Shown piece after piece: positions 1 through 12,498 of a stretch of DNA of 64,000 nucleotides. Every line of letters begins with the position of its first letter. Positions within the stretch are counted from its first letter, which is position 1. The stretch comes from Gossypium raimondii. Its lineage: Eukaryota; Streptophyta; Magnoliopsida; Malvales; Malvaceae. The position numbers and the translations under genes were made by a program. The stretch covers positions 11,555,874 through 11,619,873 of the forward strand of contig NC_068573.1 of the NCBI RefSeq assembly GCF_025698545.1. Direction: 5' to 3'. Under the pieces are notes generated by a model that saw nothing but the letters and a program-made list of their open reading frames with translations, was not told the DNA's origin and searched no databases.

Positions 1-720
1 AATGTGACCAACACAGCTGATCCCCAACTCAATTTTACGCATTCTTTGAAGTCTACTAGGTGTAGTAGCCACCTTATCTATACCAAATTTTGAGATTTAC
101 CGGGCATTAAAATGGCCTGATTAACTAAAGGATGAATGTTCGGGCGTATTGTTCTTTGACGACCTTGGTCGCATCCATAGGAAGCTTATCAAAATTTTTC
201 GCCAACCAATTCATCGATATCCAACCACCATCAAACTTGTTTGGGACCTTCTCCAATAATGACGCGCAGAGATCTTCTTTACCAAGAACAATCGTTGCTC
301 CCGTGATGATCGACCCATCCACTGGCAGACCGAGTTGTAACGCCACGTGTTCCAGTGTGATTGTACACTCATCGCATGGAAGATGGAAAGTGTGTCTCGG
401 GCCTCCTTCTTTCCACCAATGCGCTGATGAGTCTAGGGTCGAGTTTGCAGCCCTCAAGCAAATGATACGTATGCAAGAATCCTGCCTATTGCAAATAACC
501 ACAAATTCTGGTGATCGGAGGCTTTGCCAAATTATGTATGAACACCTCCAAAACACGATCATCTGCCTACTTATAACAACAACAAAAAATTATTTTAATT
601 TATAAAAAACAATTTAAATTTAACTTAATCGAAAATAATGAAAATTAATTTTTGTCTTACCATTACTGCTTGAGCGGCAGAAATGTGATTGTCGTCGAAA
701 CAAATTAAAGAGGTTGTCAT
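1..720 (-). pseudogene. Plant mobile domain (PMD) protein fragment, broken
   Basis: Read on the minus strand, this matches the start of plant mobile domain proteins (MAIN/MAIL-like, also found in transposons). Exon 1 starts at 720 and encodes about 20 residues including FDDNHIS. It ends at 661 with a GTAAGA donor. A short AT-rich intron follows, and exon 2 resumes at about 566 in phase 0 with ADDRVLEVFIHNLAKPP. The diagnostic stretch FHLPCDECTITLEHVALQL lies near 340-400. Lesions: an in-frame TAG just after the GYLQ motif, a frameshift just before FHLP, a stop near 120, and another stop in the LVDF region near 1-90. The domain runs off the left edge. The intron position is inferred from reading-frame continuity. 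The family is clear, but the copy cannot encode a full protein; it could be a gene relic or part of a PMD-carrying transposon. Confidence 0.75.
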
Positions 721-1062
721 TTGTGAAAACTTAATCCGAAAGAATAAAATACGAAATAATTCAAAAAAAAAACTAATATGTTTAAACGAGAATATCAAAA
801 AATTTAGAACAAGAACTTGAGAAATTTGAGAGAGTTAGGAGATTAGAAAGAATTAAGAGAATAGTATGTAAGTAAAAATAAATAAATTTTGGGGTATTTA
901 TAGGTAAAAAGAATGACCGTTGTCCCTTTTAATTTTCTTTTTTACCGTTGCACGGCCAATGTTGAAATGACTATTGAGAGAAAACACGCCCGATTGGATG
1001 TACTTTTCGATTCTCTCACAAAAATCGCCTATTTCCTTAAATTTAAAAACAAACTACTTATA
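721..1062. other. AT-rich flank with no gene seen
   Basis: This 340-bp stretch lies between the PMD fragment and the retrotransposon target site. It is probably the 5' flank of the PMD fragment, because it sits upstream of that minus-strand start. I see no coding signal or RNA gene in it. Confidence 0.5.
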
Positions 1063-1067
1063 AACCT
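1063..1067. repeat. Left target-site duplication AACCT
   Basis: AACCT directly precedes the TGTAATAGCCC start of the left LTR. The same five bases follow the right LTR at 21578-21582. A perfect 5-bp duplication outside TG...CA ends marks one integrase-mediated insertion. Confidence 0.9.
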
Positions 1068-3611
1068 TGTAATAGCCCAAATTTTCCCAGGCTTACAACC
1101 CAAAAATAAATATCTAAAACCAATGATACGGGCCCAAGGCCTGACGGCCCAAAACCTTAACTGGTTTCAGTAGAAACTGAAACCCTAACCCTAAAGCACC
1201 GTTCCCCCTGCTGCCCATGTGCCTTAGCAGCACGTTCGTTGCCCGAGGCCGCCTCCATTTGCACCAAAATAGCAATTCCCCTCCGTTGACCCTTAATACC
1301 TGCAAAAAGGACCAAAAGAAGCAGCACAGAAACGACAACGAAAATAAAAGGCAGAAACAAAAGCAAAAACACAGCAAGAGAAATAGAAAATAGTAATATA
1401 GACCAACTGTGTAATCGTGGCTAGAAAAGCCACAAAAAAACAGAATACAAAGAGGAATTTCAGTCCAAAGGTTGATCTTTTAATTTCTGCTTCATTTCTA
1501 GTCCATTTTTTATTATTATTTTTATTTACGTGTTGTTACGAAAATAAAACAAAAAGAATAAAAAGAAAAAGGTAAGGAACTAACCTATATTCGGGTCTCC
1601 GAAACCATGGACGGCCGAGGAAGTCGCCTCCGAGGATAGGCGGCTGGAAACTGAAAGGTTTATTGAGCTTTTGGGGCCTTTTGGTTAATAGTTTGGGGAT
1701 TTTAAATACGGATTTGGGTTTAGGGGGTTTGAAAAGACCGGGTCGGAGGTTTTTTCTCTTTTTCACACCTGACATCTGGCGGTGCTGTTCTTGGATGACC
1801 ATGATCGACGCTGGTGGCCCCTTTGCTGGACTCTATGACCAAGGGAGAGAGTCTGAAAAAGAATGAAGTTCTTTTTCTGAAAAAAGAGGAAGAAATGAGC
1901 CTTTTTTGAAAAAATTTCAACTTTTATACTAGTATTGAAACGACACCGTTTCATGAAGAGTCTTTAGGTGCTAAAACGGCACCGTTTGGCGCGACCCATG
2001 GGTGACCTGACTTGTTCAACCAGGATCCACGTGTTTTAGCCTTAAAAGGGTATTTGCATGCAAAGTCCCTCCGATTTTACAACGCGTTGTAATCTAGCCT
2101 TTTTTTTCATTCTTTCCTTTTATTTTAAATTAGCTGCATAGTTTTATTTTTATTTCATTTTAGTCCATTGCAGCGCTGCGTTTTGGGGACTTGGTTTATT
2201 TCCTGTTTTGGTACCCCTCCTTATGCGCGTGTCACAATTTAATCCTTTACATTTCTTTATTTCGAATTCGCCCCATATTTTCGTTTTATTTCAATTTAGT
2301 CTGTGTTTTTTTAGCAATTTTACTGTTCAGTTAATTATCTTAATGTTATTATCATTATCATATTATACCGTTATTATTATTATTATTATTATTTATTCAT
2401 TTATACTTTTAAATTTTAAATTTTAAATTTTGTTATATATTTATATACATAAGTTTTTTATAATATATATACATATACATATTTTAATGTACATACCTAT
2501 ATATGTATGTATATGCTTTACATATATATTTATATACATATATTTTATATAATAATTTTGAAATATATACATACATATATTTTCACATTTCCATAATTTT
2601 ATGTATACACATATATATATCTTTTATATTTTTATAGTTCTATTCATTTTCTTTGTTTATTTCTTTATTTACATTTTCATTATTACTTTGAAAGAATGTT
2701 TTGATTTTATTTGCTTATAGGTATTGTTATTTTGTATGTCATTGATTTCCCCTTTTTTATCCAATTTATTTTCATTGCTATTACTCGTATGCTACACCAT
2801 CGTATTCATTAACATTTTGTTATGCATACTAATATCCTTTAAAAAATTTCAAAATAAGGCAATGTTTTGCGTTTGGAAATTCAAGAAAACGTGCCCAAAT
2901 GTGCTGGGTTTCGATTTTTCTCGTTCGACCAAATAGCCAAATATCCTTTTAAAATTTTCAAAATAAGGCAATGTTTTGCGTTTGGAAATTCGAGAAAATG
3001 TGCCCTAATGTGCTAGGTTTCGATTTTTCTCATTCAACCAAATAGCCAAATATCCTTTCAAAAATTTCAAAATTAGGCAATGTTTTGCGTTTGGAAATTC
3101 GAGAAAACGTGCCCTAATGTGCTGGGTTTCGATTTTTCTCGTTCGACCAAATAGCCAAATATCCTTTTAAAATTTTCAAAATAAGGCAATGTTTTGCGTT
3201 TGGAAATTCGAGAAAACGTGCCCTAATGTGTTGGGTTTCGGTTTCTCGTTCGACCAAATAGCCAAATATCCTTCTAAATTTTAATCCATGTCATTCGAGT
3301 TTTTAAGGAACGTACTTTAAATCTCTTTAAACTTTTCAATTTTCAACATTAATTAATCAACTAGGTACCAATTTTTGGGGCGTTACGAGGGTGCTAATCC
3401 TTCCTCGTACGTAACCGACTCCTGAACCTGTTTTTCTGTATTTCGTGGACCAAAATCGTTGTTTTAATAAAACCAAATCATTTGTTAAAAACAACTGCTT
3501 TTTGAGTGACCCGATCACACCTCATTAAAAAAGATTGGTGGCGACTCTCGTATTTATTTTCTTTTTCAAAATCCAAGTCGACCCTGTTTTATGAAATAAA
3601 TGGTGTCAACA
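1068..3611 (+). repeat. 5' LTR of the Ogre/Tat element
   Basis: Begins TGTAATAGCC and ends GGTGTCAACA. It is collinear with 18932-21577 over nearly its whole length, but lacks about 190 bp of AT-rich sequence present there and has one more tandem unit. It contains poly-pyrimidine and TTA-repeat tracts. The open frames within it on both strands are low-complexity and not supported as genes. Confidence 0.92.
2831..3264 (+). repeat. Tandem repeat in 5' LTR, 4 units of about 109 bp
   Basis: Each unit runs from TATCCTTT through GGCAATGTTTTGCGTTTGG and GTGCTGGGTTTCG to ACCAAATAGCCAAA. Units start near 2831, 2941, 3050 and 3159, with a few substitutions between copies. The 3' LTR has only three units. 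Confidence 0.88.
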
Positions 3612-3614
3612 GCT

Positions 3615-3632
3615 TGGCGACTCTGCTGGGGA
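3615..3632 (+). other. Primer-binding site, tRNA-Arg type
   Basis: TGGCGACTCTGCTGGGGA starts 3 bp after the 5' LTR. From memory of plant tRNA-Arg(ACG), whose 3' end is complementary to TGGCGACTCCACTGGGGA, 16 of 18 bases agree. Ogre elements are known to prime from tRNA-Arg. Confidence 0.8.
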
Positions 3633-4261
3633 CATGATTAAGAGAGTCAAGCCACGAGTTGATAAATTTTTGTCTTTTTGTCAAAAATTAAAAATTTAGT
3701 TTAAATGTATGATCCTTTCGTTGCATTTTGTCCGTCGTTTTTGTGGTCTTTAATATGGTTACTTTTTTGGTCCAAGCCTTTTGATATTCTTGCACATTGC
3801 ATTGCATGACCGTGGGTCACACCCTTTTAAGTGGTAGTGAGAATTTATTCCTTCGTGAGGTTTTCACCTCCGTCCAGGATAGTGGATCCCTTTCGGGATA
3901 CATCCGTACCTATGTCTTCGTGAGATTTTCATCTCCGTGCAGCCATAGGGAAATGTATCCCCCTGAACTGAACTCGGTCCATATGAGCCTATAACAGGTG
4001 AAGATCGAGGAATCTGCTGGTTCGGGTACATTTGCTTTAGAACCAAACCACATAAAGTGAACCTTACGAACCCACCCTAGATAAGAACCACTTTGAACCC
4101 TTAGTAGATGCCCAAATAGGTGCTTTATTATTTCTTGCTTTTATTGGGTTTTATTTTGATACTAACTTGTTGTTTTGTTTTGGCTGCATGACATTTTGAC
4201 TATATGGCATTTCATTAAAAGGCGCTGGTTCACATTCGATTACTAGATAGAAAAGCCAATC

Positions 4262-6340
4262 ATGGAAAGTTAATTTCTTGATAAAGTGGAAGATAATGCG
4301 GTTATCCAGATATGGTCAGAAAAAATGCAACTCAAGAAAGGTGATAGTCTGACGAGGGGGTACACATCAGAATTATGGGATTTCACTAGTATCAACGTAA
4401 CTTAGAATAATCTTCAAGAGTTGAAAGAAATTTGGGCTCAATGGGATGATGAAGTCAATACTATAATTATGGTGATTTGCCCTACTTGCTCGACATCAAG
4501 GTGGATGAACATTTATTTCGAGCTTTGGCCCAATTTTGGAATTCTGCTTATAGCTGCTTCACTTTCGGGGAGGTAGACATGGTGCCTACTGTGGAGGAGT
4601 ATACAGCTTTACTTCGTTGTTCGAGAATCCAAGTGGAAAAAGTTTATTCTAGAGCTGCCAATGTTTTGACTTTTACAAAGAAGTTAACAGAAATCACCGG
4701 AATGAGCGAGCAATGGGTCGCGGCACGAATCAAACAAAAAAGAGAAAACAAATGTATCCCTTGGAAAAGTTTGCGAGATCAGATTTTGGCACACCTGATA
4801 CAAAGAAAAAGGTCGATGTTCTTGCTTTGAGTATCTACGGGTTGGTTATTTTCCCTAAAGCGTTAGGACATATAGACGAAGCAGTTGCAGATTTGTTCGA
4901 TCAACTTGATAGGAAGGTCACACCCGTCCCAATAATTTTGGCTGAAACGTTCAGATCTTTGAGTGCGTGTTAGAGAACGGGTGAGGGAAGATTCATTGGT
5001 TGTGCACAGCTCCTGTTAGTTTGGTTCCACAGTCACTTTTGAAAGGTGGATAAGGTTTCTTATCAAGTATTCTTTGAAAATTATTCTCCTTTGAAGGAAT
5101 TAGCAGTGACACCGAGACGTGACAACATTACAGGGGAAAGATGGATAATGATCCTTCAAAATCTCCAAGATGAAGATGTTGAATGGAAAGCTCCTTGGAT
5201 GGTACTCGACGAGATTTTGTATTGATGTGGGGACTTCGACTGGGTCCCTTTACTTGGAATTTAGGGAGCTGTCGGATATACCCTTTTGCTCGTGTTAAGA
5301 CAATATAGATCAAGACAGTTCATATCAGCAACACAAGGGCTGGCTGAGTGTGAGTTTTCTTATAAGGGTAATAATTACAGGGGAAAGATTCGGGAGATGT
5401 CCAACACTTGGAAACAAATTCACTAGATGAAAAGAATTACCGTAGAGCAACGACAACTCCCGAATATCATGGGTGGCGGAGTAAGAGGATTAATGATAAC
5501 ATCCCTAGGCCAAGAGAAAAATGCGTTCGATCTATAGAGGAGCATTTACGAGTAGTTCCATCAGAATTAGAGATCATCAAACAAGACTTCGAGAAAAGAA
5601 GTTCGGAGTTGGGAAAGAAGATAGAGCAGCTAGAAGAGGAAACGATGCATTTGGGACTATATGTTGATATCCACAAGTTGGAAGCTAAAAAGTTAAGGAA
5701 AGGGAAGAACAAGGCTAAAGAGGATTTAGATAGTCTAAAAACAGATTATAAAAAGCTGCGTCTGTCAATAAGAACTGCGGGATTGGGTAAAACGTCGGAG
5801 CAATGGCGACAGGAGATCAAGGAAGAGAATACCAAAGCTGATCAGTGGGAAAAGAAATTTTAAGACACCCAAGCTCGAGAGAGCACTTTGGAGAAAAGTT
5901 TGTTGGAATACCGAAATGAAGAAGCAAGATTAAAAGCTCGGGTAGCGGAGTTAGAAAAGTCGCTTCACCTGTGTCGTAGTCATAACTCTATGGTCGAGCT
6001 AAGAGCAAGTTTGAGTAAATTTAAAGAATTGAAGGAAAAGATAGGAGAGCTTGAAGACGCATTATAGAATTCTGAATTACGAGTAGAACTTCTTCAAAGA
6101 CGCAATGAACACTGCCAAGAGCAGCTCCATCATTTTCAAAATCAAATTAGAGATAGAGATTACATTATGGGCAAAGCTGTGACTCAAGTGCTGGAACTGG
6201 CTGATCATTTGCAAACCTTAGCGGTCCATGCCGATATACTGAGTTTGAAATATGAATCGGAATCAAGTCGGGGTCGAGAGTTAGCTTGGATCCTTAGGAG
6301 AGTTAAGGCTTTAAGCATAAAGGCAAAGTCGTATATGTAA
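4262..6340 (+). pseudogene. Ogre-type ORF1 (DUF7745-like plus coiled coil), broken
   Basis: This is the extra ORF upstream of gag typical of Ogre-like elements; its function is unknown. The likely start is ATG 4262, but the fourth codon is TAA. The conserved part is readable at 4477-4830 (YLLDIKVDEHLFRALAQFW, then MVPTVEEYTALLRC) and continues in another frame to about 4973. From about 5540 to 6337 the frame is rich in E, K and L heptads (for example EIIKQDFEKRSSELGKKIEQ), predicting a long coiled coil. It is interrupted by TAA at 5861 and TAG near 6065 and ends with TAA at 6338-6340. It resembles cotton proteins annotated as DUF7745. It has several frameshifts and at least four in-frame stops, so it is not functional. 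Confidence 0.8.
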
Positions 6341-6488
6341 TCCACTTTACGTAAAGAAATTTGTTTTCTAGTCAAGTATTTCTAATGAAATTGAATTAGA
6401 ATCAATGCCTTTTTGCATCCATTCATTTTGCATCGCATTTTATCATATGCATTAAAGTTTCAAAAAAAGGCCCTAATTCATTAAAACT

Positions 6489-8779
6489 ATGACAGTTATC
6501 CTGGAACGTCCTTACGGCACAAGAAAGAAGAAAAAAGTAATGGATCAAAGGTTAGAAAGGTTGGAACAAATGCAAAAAGAAATGCAAGATAAGATGCAAG
6601 AACAATTGGATAAAATCCAACAAGACGCGCTGGAATCCTAAAGAACTGTGATGAGCCAACTGGCACAATTATTGGCTGATAAAGGAAAGAGCCCTGTAAT
6701 CAATTCGGGAGTTGATCAGGAGGACCCTGTTTATCCTCTAGGTTTTGCCCCAATGAACACTCAAGCACAACTGAATATGTGTTCACATGGAGTGCGTGAT
6801 CACATTAGACCTCAATGCCAAGTCAGCGCCTCGGCACCGATGAACTTCCAGACAGGCTCGAGTTCCAACCCAGGAGATAATCCAACAAACCCTGTTGTCC
6901 CGGATCTGGACGATGTAGCGGAAGTAGAGAAGGTAAAGGTGGGTTTACCGAAGCAACTTGAAGATAGGTGTAGGTGGTTAGAGGAAAAGTTCAAAGCAAT
7001 GGAAAGTGCCGATTACCCTTGCAAGATCGATGCCAAAGACCTGAGCTTGGTCCCTGACTTAGTTCTCCCACTTAAGTTTAAAATGCCAGAATTTGAGAAG
7101 TATAACGGGTCCTGAAGCCCATATCACTATCTTCTTTCGGAGGATGATGGGATATATCGACAATGATCAATTGTTAATTCACTGTTTCCAGGACAGTTTG
7201 ATCGGAGCTGCGACCAAATGGTATAACCAGCTGGGTCGTGCACAAATTTGCTCATGGAAAGATTTGGCACAAGCCTTCATGAGACAATATAGCCACGTAG
7301 CGAACATGACACCCGATAGGATCATGCTACAAAACATGGAGAAGAAACAGAATGAAAGCTTCAGGCAGTATGCCCAGAGATGGAGAGAAGTGGCAACTCA
7401 AGTCCAAGCACCTCTTCTGGAAAAAAAACCACAATGCTTTTCATCAATACTTTAAAGGCCCCGTTCATCACTCATATGTTGGGAAGCGCCACTAAAAGCT
7501 TCTCAGATATAGTGATGACCGGTGAAATGATTGAAAATGGAGTAAGAAATGGTAAAATAGATGCAGGGGAAAACTTTAAAAAATCGACTTCGAGGAAGAA
7601 AGAAGGCAAGGTAAATAATGTGAGTACATACAACAAGGGATATTCAAAGCCAATCACTGTTGGTTCACCAAGGACGGTAGCTACCAGTCATCAAGGCCCT
7701 CCGAGGCAGGAGTCCAATTTGAGGTCAAAAAGACCCCAGTTTACACCTATCCCGATAACGTATAGAGAGTTGTACCAAAATCTATTTAATGCATATGTGG
7801 TAGCTCCTTTTTTTATCTAAAACCCATGCAACCCCCATTTCTTAAGTGGTATGACACAAACGCTCAATGCAAATATCATGCAGGGATAAGGGGCATTCGA
7901 TTAAGAATTGTACTGCATTCAAGAAGGTGGTCGAAAGACTCATCAAAATGGGTATTGTAAAATTAGATGACCCCTCCGGTCCAAATGTAGCAGGAAACCC
8001 GTTGCCCGATTATACGGATAAAGGGGTAAATGCGATAGCCGATGATGGAAGTAAGAGAATTAAGGCAGATGTGATGGAGGTAAGAACCCCATTGAAATGT
8101 GTTTGGGAACAGATGGTATGTAGGGGTCTAATCACTCAAGTTTTAGACGAAAGGCCTAAAGGGGCAGGAATATACTGTGAGTTCCATGCCAAGAAAGGTC
8201 ATAATATCCAAGAATGTGTAGAGTTCAAGACCATGGTACAAAATCTAATGGACAATAAAGAGATAGAGTTTTATGAAGAATTCAAGGAATTTGAAGAAAG
8301 AGAGATCTGCGCCTCAGAGGAAGGACCCATAGAAAGGTTCCAGAAGGTCAATCACCCAGTGGTGATTATTTCACGGCCAATGAGCAATGAAGCAGGGATA
8401 CAAATACCACCGAAACTCATAATCCAAAAACCAGTACCCTTTTCCTATAAGGATAACAAAAAGGTTCCTTGGAATTATGACTGTAACGTGACAATACCAG
8501 GAGAGGGGAACCCGATAAATGTTTCAGAAGAGAGTAATGATGATGGATTCTACACACGTAGTGGAAAGCGTTACGATCCAGCAACTTCAAAAACAGAGCC
8601 TGTAAAAGGAAAAGCCTTGGTGGTCGAACGAAAGAAGGAAAAGGCGGTCCGAATTGAATCACCTGTCAACGAGCCAGTAACGGAGAATGAAGTTAGGGAG
8701 TTTCTAAAGTTCTTAAAACACAGCGAATACAGTGTCGTAGAGCAGTTACATAAACAACTAGCTCGTATCTCAGTACTAG
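6489..8779 (+). pseudogene. gag of the Ogre/Tat element, broken
   Basis: The likely start is ATG 6489. A short basic stretch is followed by a Q/E-rich coiled segment (LERLEQMQKEMQDKMQEQLD) and an in-frame TAA at about 6639. The frame reopens at 6648 and runs to 7115, where a frameshift breaks it. The retrotransposon gag core is in the next frame at 7093-7455 (CFQDSLIGAATKWYNQL, SFRQYAQRWREVA). A second frameshift moves it to about 7430-7820. A stop at about 7818 is followed by 7867-8779 with cysteine/histidine knuckle-like pairs (CRDKGHSIKNC; CEFHAKKGHNIQEC). The reading frame is then cut by the nested LTR at 8780. In the intact family gag and protease are one polyprotein that packages element RNA. 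Confidence 0.82.
8775..8779. repeat. Target-site duplication ACTAG (left copy)
   Basis: ACTAG here and at 12494-12498 flank the nested solo LTR exactly. Removing the insert and one copy restores continuity of the Ogre gag-protease frame. Confidence 0.92.
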
Positions 8780-10255
8780 TGTAACACCTCGACCCGCGTC
8801 CGTCGCCGGATTAGAGTTACGAGGCATTACTAAACAAAGCACACATCCGAACAATTTACAAGTACACATAAACAAGTCTCTTAAATCAATCAAATTTTAA
8901 ATCATAAAGCTAACATAAACTCTTTATAATTTATTCCATATTTTAAAACGAACATATATATAGTCACATAAATCATAAGCAAAAATATCAAATAAATCAA
9001 AAATCACTTTTTCATAATCGGCACATCATGCGTTTACATTCAATAACTTACATTGACTGAATTTAATAGACTTATCATTACATTTCTATATACAACTTAG
9101 TCATTAAAATTCAAATAACAAAACCAATTTACTTAAAACACGTATACCCTTCTAGTTTTATTATAACACAAGTCACTATTCAAATGGTCAAACCCAATTA
9201 CAAAAGCTGAAAATAAACTTGTTAATTCATATGTTTTAGTAAATAACTATTTTCATTCAACTAAATTACATCGCACGCAATTAATAGTACATAGTACCGA
9301 ACTAAAATATATTGTTCCATAATTAGCAATTTATATCAAACTCATCACTAATATATATATAACATGTCCGTATGTAAGTAGGCTTAATACACTAATCATA
9401 ATTAGTTCATTATGTACATATTAAACACTTATTAACCTATTACAAGATTGTGCATGTGTGTACTCCAAATGGGTCATTTCTGAACATCCATATTTCATTA
9501 TCACTACAAAACTAATTAAGACATATTAGGTCATTATAACACTCAAACCATAGCATATTTATGTTTTCTTAATATTCTCCAAAACACATACTTATCAATA
9601 TAAATATGAACACCAAAACTGAATCATATAATCACTTACATTTTCAAATCAAACATAATTTAAATACACCACATGTATATACAATATTTCTAAATACCTA
9701 ATTATCACATAACATAATCTTAATTCAACTAACATCCAATATTAATCTTATTGCCGAAACACATAACTAAATATCACCTTTTTATTCAACTTATATCACA
9801 AGACTTTAATATCTAACATAAACCAAATTTATCACATACATGTAACTTGAATATCTCATTCAAATGCAAGCTCAAATCATGATCAAATGTAGTCAAATTC
9901 AAGCATAAAAATTAAACACATCAAGCACCCATTCAAAAACACATAAAACCCAATTTAAACAAAATGATCATGAACAAGCCATTTTTAAACCAAACCGAAC
10001 ACAAGCATGGAAATTAAACCATTTTCGCATGGCTATTTATATATTATGATCCAAAACTAACCAAAACATAATCAAGCCTATACATGCCATAAGATCGAGT
10101 TCAACTTTAACAAAATACCAAAAGAAGTCGATAGTGTGATAGACTATGCTGATGATCCCGAGCTCGTAACGCGACTCCCAAAATCTATAAAATAGAGGTA
10201 AACAAAAACACACACAGTAAGCTATTAAAGCTTAGTAAGTCATAAGCAAAAATTC

Positions 10256-10280
10256 ATATATATATATATATATATATATA
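10256..10280. repeat. (AT)n microsatellite
   Basis: About 12 uninterrupted AT dinucleotides inside the nested solo LTR. Confidence 0.95.
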
Positions 10281-10878
10281 CACTAATACTTATTTCATCA
10301 TTAAGTTAAAATAAACCAAATATTCTAATATTTTGTACCATATAACAATTTAATAAAAATCACATTGTATTTTCATATAAACAAACCATATGGCCAAATA
10401 CACATAAATATTTAGCAAAGCCAAATTTTCAACAAATCATTATGCCAAAACATGCTTATATTCAAATGGTTAACTCATACTCGATATTTCATTTGAAACT
10501 ATTATCAATTTAAAATAATCAACTTACGTTAACACTAATTAAGCAAATGGCTAACACATGCCTGAATAATTTAGCTTTCTTAACACATTTATTTGCTTTT
10601 ACTATTTCTCACATAAGATTTATAGAACATAGAACCTTGTATAAAACAATGGCATAAAGCCTGCTAGGCACAAAGCCCGATACATTTCACCGGCACAAAG
10701 CCTACTAGACATAAAATCTGAAGTAATTCACCGACATCAAGTCTGCTAGGCATTAAGCCTGAAAATCTCAGATACAAGGATGATCGTTCGTATAATTCTT
10801 TATGTTTACATAAGTCTTACTCAATAACCATATCTCTGTAAGAATTGAATTATATTCAATTCTTCATAGCAAACAAAC

Positions 10879-11260
10879 ATTCGAACCACATATGTATAAT
10901 TTACAACATTAAAATTCAGCTCAACGAATTTGTAACCTATATTCGAACCACATATGTATGTAAAATTCATACATTAAATTCAGCTCAAAAACTTTGTAAC
11001 CTATATTTGAACCACATATGTATATAAAATTCATACATTAAATATAGCTCAAGAACTTTAAATATATATATTCGAACCATATGGGCATATATATATAATT
11101 CATAATATTATGTTCAACTCAAAGAACTTATATCATACATTAAAACTTTATACATATAATTCATAACTTTAATTTCAACTCAAGAAATTAAATCTTACAT
11201 TCGAACTACTTATCCATGTAAATTCTACTATTAGTTTCATATCATTGAACTTAAAGCATA
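10879..11260 (-). repeat. Degenerate tandem repeat, about 6 units of 60-70 bp
   Basis: Successive units contain ATTCGAACCACATATGTAT, then a CATACATTAAATTCAGCTCAA-like stretch, then AACTTTGTAACC. Similarity fades toward the right. Just upstream, 10650-10765 holds a second set built on CACAAAGCCTGCTAGGCA. Such internal arrays are common in long Del/Tekay LTRs. Confidence 0.75.
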
Positions 11261-12493
11261 CTTTAGCTAATATACATGTAATTTATACCATTAATATCAA
11301 CCTTCCAAAATCAATTTCAATGTTAGGCTATCACATAGAAAAATCACTAAGTTTTATTCAATTTATATTCTTTTAGTTCCAGCTTACTAAATGTATGACA
11401 GATATATTTATATAAATTCCAATTTTATAACATTTAAATTGCTATTAGACTTACCTCGGATAGTGAAAAATTGAAATCGGATAATTAATCGACGATTTTG
11501 GTTTTTCCCCGATCTAGCTCCGATTTCTTTGGTTCTTGATCTAAACATATTCAAAATGAGCTAGTTTAAATATTATTAACTTCAATTTAATCCAAAAACA
11601 CATAAATGGAAAATTACAAATTTGCCCCTAACATTTTACATTTTTCACAATTTAGTCCGAATTACACAAAACACAAAACATTCAAATTTTGACTATACTA
11701 TGGTTAGGCTGAAACTTCATTATACTCATACAAGTCCATGCATTTCAATTATTTCGTATTTTAGTCCCTCAAAAATTTATTTTCACAATTTAGCTCTAAA
11801 TACTCAAATTCATCAAAAATCCCAAAACAAAACATGTTAATCTAACACATGTATTTCATATTTCATCAACTAACATCATAAAACTCAAACATCCATCAAT
11901 GGCACATTTCAAAATCATCATCAATTCACAAAATTGAAGCATGAGTTTTGAAGAACACAAAACAACGATATCAAAAACGTAAAAATTATCAAAAACCGAA
12001 CAAAGAACTAACCTTAATCAAAATTCAAAATGGTCGAACCCTTAGCTTGTTCTTTCCTTTTTCTTTTCTTTTACATTGGTTAGTAGAAACAAAAAAATGA
12101 TAATGGCTTTTTAACTTATGTTGTTTTTTTATTATAATAACTTTATAATATATTATTTATTATTATAACCTTTATAATTATTATAAAAACTATATAATAT
12201 ATGCATAGTGCCATCCGTTCATTAATTCAATGGCAAAATTGTAACATGAAACCTTCATATTAAAAGAACAACGACTATTTGGCCCTTCTAAAAATAACCA
12301 CTAAATTTTTATTTTACGCGATTAAGCCCTATTCTCAAATTAAGTACTCAAACAATAAAATTAATTCACGAAACTTTCACACATATAAATTCACACATAA
12401 TAAACACAGAAAAAAATATTAAAATATTTTTCAGACTCGGATGTGTGGTCTCGAAACCACTGTTTCGATTTGGGTCAAAATCGGGCTGTTACA

Positions 12494-12498
12494 ACTAG
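12494..12498. repeat. Target-site duplication ACTAG (right copy)
   Basis: Matches 8775-8779 exactly. The Ogre coding sequence resumes immediately afterwards. Confidence 0.92.

Larger units (their letters stand above)
8780..12493 (-). mobile_element. Nested solo LTR, Del/Tekay-like gypsy
   Basis: A 3,714-bp insertion starting TGTAACACCTCG and ending GGGCTGTTACA, with perfect ACTAG duplications. It has TG...CA ends and no internal coding region, primer site or polypurine tract, so it is a solo LTR left by recombination between two LTRs. The minus orientation is inferred because the reverse complement of its right end (TGTAACAGCCCGATTTTG, then GTGGTTTCGAGACCACA) matches the 5' end of the LTR at 39360, which is followed by a primer site. 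Inside are a TA microsatellite (10256-10280) and two sets of degenerate tandem repeats. Confidence 0.9.

Noticed and set aside
1114..1377. Minus-strand frame rich in Cys, Phe and Leu (membrane-like)
   Set aside because: It lies inside the LTR and recurs in the other LTR with different breaks; composition follows the AT- and AG-rich strand, and there is no domain.
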